Origin: Prevotellaceae bacterium | GTDB lineage: Bacteria; Bacteroidota; Bacteroidia; Bacteroidales; UBA932 | Assembly: GCA_031259805.1 (NCBI GenBank) | Contig: JAIRKX010000055.1 | Coordinates: forward strand, 1-7,081 | Reading direction: 5' to 3' | DNA: 7,081 nt | Shown here: piece by piece, positions 6,152-7,081 of the stretch | Layout: each line of letters begins with the position of its first letter | Numbering within the stretch: position 1 is the stretch's first letter | The notes under the pieces: generated by a model | Seen by the model: only the letters and a program-made list of their open reading frames with translations | Databases searched by the model: none | What the model was told of the DNA's origin: nothing | Translations under genes and position numbers: made by a program

Positions 6152-6823
6152 CTACGTCAATCGCCAATCAATCGTTTCCTTGCCTTGTTGTTCCAGCAGG
6201 GCATTTGTCTGTGAGAAGTGCCGGTTACCGAAAAAACGGGTACACGAGAACGGCGAGGGATGCGCTGATTCCAATACATAATGTCTGGTGGTATCAATCA
6301 GCGTCTTTTTATTACGGGCAAAGTTGCCCCACAGCAGGAATACCAGCCCCTGCTTTCTGTCCGAGAGGATGGAAATCACGGCATCGGTAAACGTCTCCCA
6401 GCCGATTTTACTGTGCGACAAAGAATCGCCGGCACATACCGTAAGCACCGAGTTCAGCAGGAAAACGCCCTGCTCCGCCCATCGTTCGAGGCAACCGTGG
6501 GGTGGACGCGGAATTCCCAAATCGGTTTCGATCTCCTTAAAAATATTTTCCAGCGACGGCGGCGCTTTGATGCCCCGCGGCACCGAAAAGCATAACCCGT
6601 GCGCCTGCCCGTACCCGATGTACGGATCTTGCCCAAGAATCACCACCTTTACCCGATCGAAAGGCGTTTTGTCGAACGCATTAAATATGTATTTCGGCGA
6701 CGGGCAGATGGTTTTCCCTGCGTGCATCTCGCCGCGTACAAAGCGGGTAATAGCTGCAAAATACGGCTTATCAAACTCCGCCTGCAATACGGTCTTCCAG
6801 CTTTCTTCTATCTTTACATCCAT
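6152..6823 (-). CDS. ung: Uracil-DNA glycosylase (family 1)
   Basis: This 223-residue protein is a full-length family 1 uracil-DNA glycosylase, which removes uracil from DNA as the first step of base excision repair in the cytoplasm. The water-activating loop is GQDPY (64-68), with catalytic Asp66 and Tyr68. AHGLCFSV (74-81) gives the uracil-stacking Phe79, LLNSVLTV (122-129) gives the uracil-reading Asn124, and SAHPSPFS (186-193) gives catalytic His188 and the minor-groove intercalation loop. GWETFTDAVI (141-150) and LLWGNFARNKK (163-173) are further family blocks. One position is odd: the residue after the GQDPY motif is Ile69, where most family members have His, and Tyr71 replaces the usual Pro of the same loop. 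The other catalytic residues are intact, so activity is still expected. It ends 31 bp from the end of the convergent HAD gene, with no obvious terminator hairpin between them. Confidence 0.97.
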   Translation of the reverse strand: MDVKIEESWKTVLQAEFDKPYFAAITRFVRGEMHAGKTICPSPKYIFNAFDKTPFDRVKVVILGQDPYIGYGQAHGLCFSVPRGIKAPPSLENIFKEIETDLGIPRPPHGCLERWAEQGVFLLNSVLTVCAGDSLSHSKIGWETFTDAVISILSDRKQGLVFLLWGNFARNKKTLIDTTRHYVLESAHPSPFSCTRFFGNRHFSQTNALLEQQGKETIDWRLT

Positions 6824-6856
6824 AAAGCTATTGATTATTGATTATTAATTATGGAA

Positions 6857-6890
6857 CAAAGGTAACTGTTTTTTTCGATTACTCCCCCAA
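6857..6890 (-). promoter_or_regulatory. ung: Probable ung promoter
   Basis: On the minus strand, TACCTTTG (6864-6857) matches the -7 consensus TAnnTTTG, and a TTG (6890-6888) lies 23 bp upstream of it, at the long end of the accepted -33 spacing. The predicted start of transcription is near 6850, giving a leader of about 27 bases. The leader is AT-rich and contains a twofold TTGATTA-type repeat, with no Shine-Dalgarno site. Confidence 0.6.
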
Positions 6891-6924
6891 TATCGATTGA
6901 GTATTGAAATGTAAGGTGTAAATT

Positions 6925-7020
6925 CCCTGTTAGGGCAACCATATCAATAGAAAACTCCCAACCACCCAGTCCCGCAGGGTGAGACAAGCGGGCTACAGCC
7001 CTCCGTGCCTCTCTGTGCCG
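6925..7020. repeat. GC-rich intergenic segment with short inverted and direct repeats, possible dispersed repeat
   Basis: Between ung and the right-edge promoter lies a segment more GC-rich than its AT-rich flanks, with no reading frame of note. It contains CCCT-gtt-AGGG (6925-6935), CCCGC (6971-6975) paired with GCGGG (6988-6992), and GGGCT-ac-AGCCC (6990-7001). An imperfect direct repeat follows (CCGTGCCTCT then CTGTGCCGCC, about 7003-7022), which on the minus strand gives CACAGAG and CACGGAG units. The last type resembles intergenic repeats I recall from several Bacteroidota genomes. The two GC-rich stems share GGG, so they are alternative folds. No T-run lies close enough to either to make a clean terminator. 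Whether it is repeated in the genome cannot be seen here. Confidence 0.4.
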
Positions 7021-7040
7021 CCTGTTTTTTTATACTTTTT

Positions 7041-7072
7041 TTTGGTTGATCTTTAGAAAAATCATACCTTTG
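7041..7072 (+). promoter_or_regulatory. Near-consensus promoter for a gene beyond the right edge
   Basis: TTTG at 7041-7044 and TACCTTTG at 7065-7072 are separated by 20 bp and match both Bacteroidota consensus elements (-33 TTTG, -7 TAnnTTTG) at ideal spacing. Transcription should start close to 7079, so the product, a protein or an RNA, lies outside the window. Confidence 0.7.
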
Positions 7073-7081
7073 TCAGCGCTT

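Noticed and set aside
6288..6848. A 186-residue open frame on the plus strand across ung
   Set aside because: It is antisense to the whole conserved Ung N-terminal and catalytic region and shows no family features.
6830..6852. Tandem TTGATTA-type repeat just upstream of ung
   Set aside because: It has only two AT-rich units and fits an ordinary Bacteroidota leader; it is not a CRISPR or a meaningful repeat array.

Overview
The window looks like chromosomal DNA of a Bacteroidota member, most likely order Bacteroidales. The evidence is -7 promoter boxes of the Bacteroidota type (TAnnTTTG) ahead of most transcription units, starts preceded by A-rich sequence instead of Shine-Dalgarno sites, and protein families (DUF1080 lipoproteins, Tat-exported Gfo/Idh/MocA oxidoreductases) that are abundant in this phylum. 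Genus cannot be fixed from the sequence; a relative of Parabacteroides, Tannerella or Dysgonomonas is a guess.

Positions 1-5108 (minus strand) hold five closely spaced genes read leftward as one probable operon. In transcription order they are a Tat-exported Gfo/Idh/MocA oxidoreductase (5108-3621), a DUF1080 lipoprotein (3577-2762), a cytosolic Gfo/Idh/MocA oxidoreductase (2753-1662), an exported TIM-barrel sugar isomerase/epimerase-like protein (1605-724), and a second, divergent DUF1080 protein that runs off the left edge (691-1). DUF1080 (Pfam PF06439) is now named 3-keto-disaccharide hydrolase. Oxidoreductases plus DUF1080 plus a TIM-barrel protein is the gene set of 3-keto-glycoside pathways, in which a sugar unit is oxidised at C3, the glycosidic bond is cleaved from the keto form, and the keto-sugar is reduced again. 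From memory, the Bacteroides thetaiotaomicron BT2156-BT2160 locus, linked to glucosinolate breakdown, has a similar gene set. The predicted locations split the pathway: one oxidoreductase, the hydrolases and the isomerase appear to be in the envelope, and the other oxidoreductase in the cytoplasm.

Positions 5109-5250 form a divergent control region. It has a -7 box for the operon, a 15-bp palindrome where the operon's -33 element should be, and a -7 box for the rightward gene. Positions 5251-6120 (plus) encode a HAD-family phosphatase-like hydrolase. It faces a uracil-DNA glycosylase gene (ung, 6823-6152, minus) with a 31-bp gap. These two are housekeeping-type genes with no visible link to the operon.

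Positions 6824-7081 are non-coding. They hold a likely ung promoter, a GC-rich segment of short inverted and direct repeats that resembles a dispersed intergenic repeat, and at the right edge a near-consensus Bacteroidota promoter pointing at a gene outside the window.
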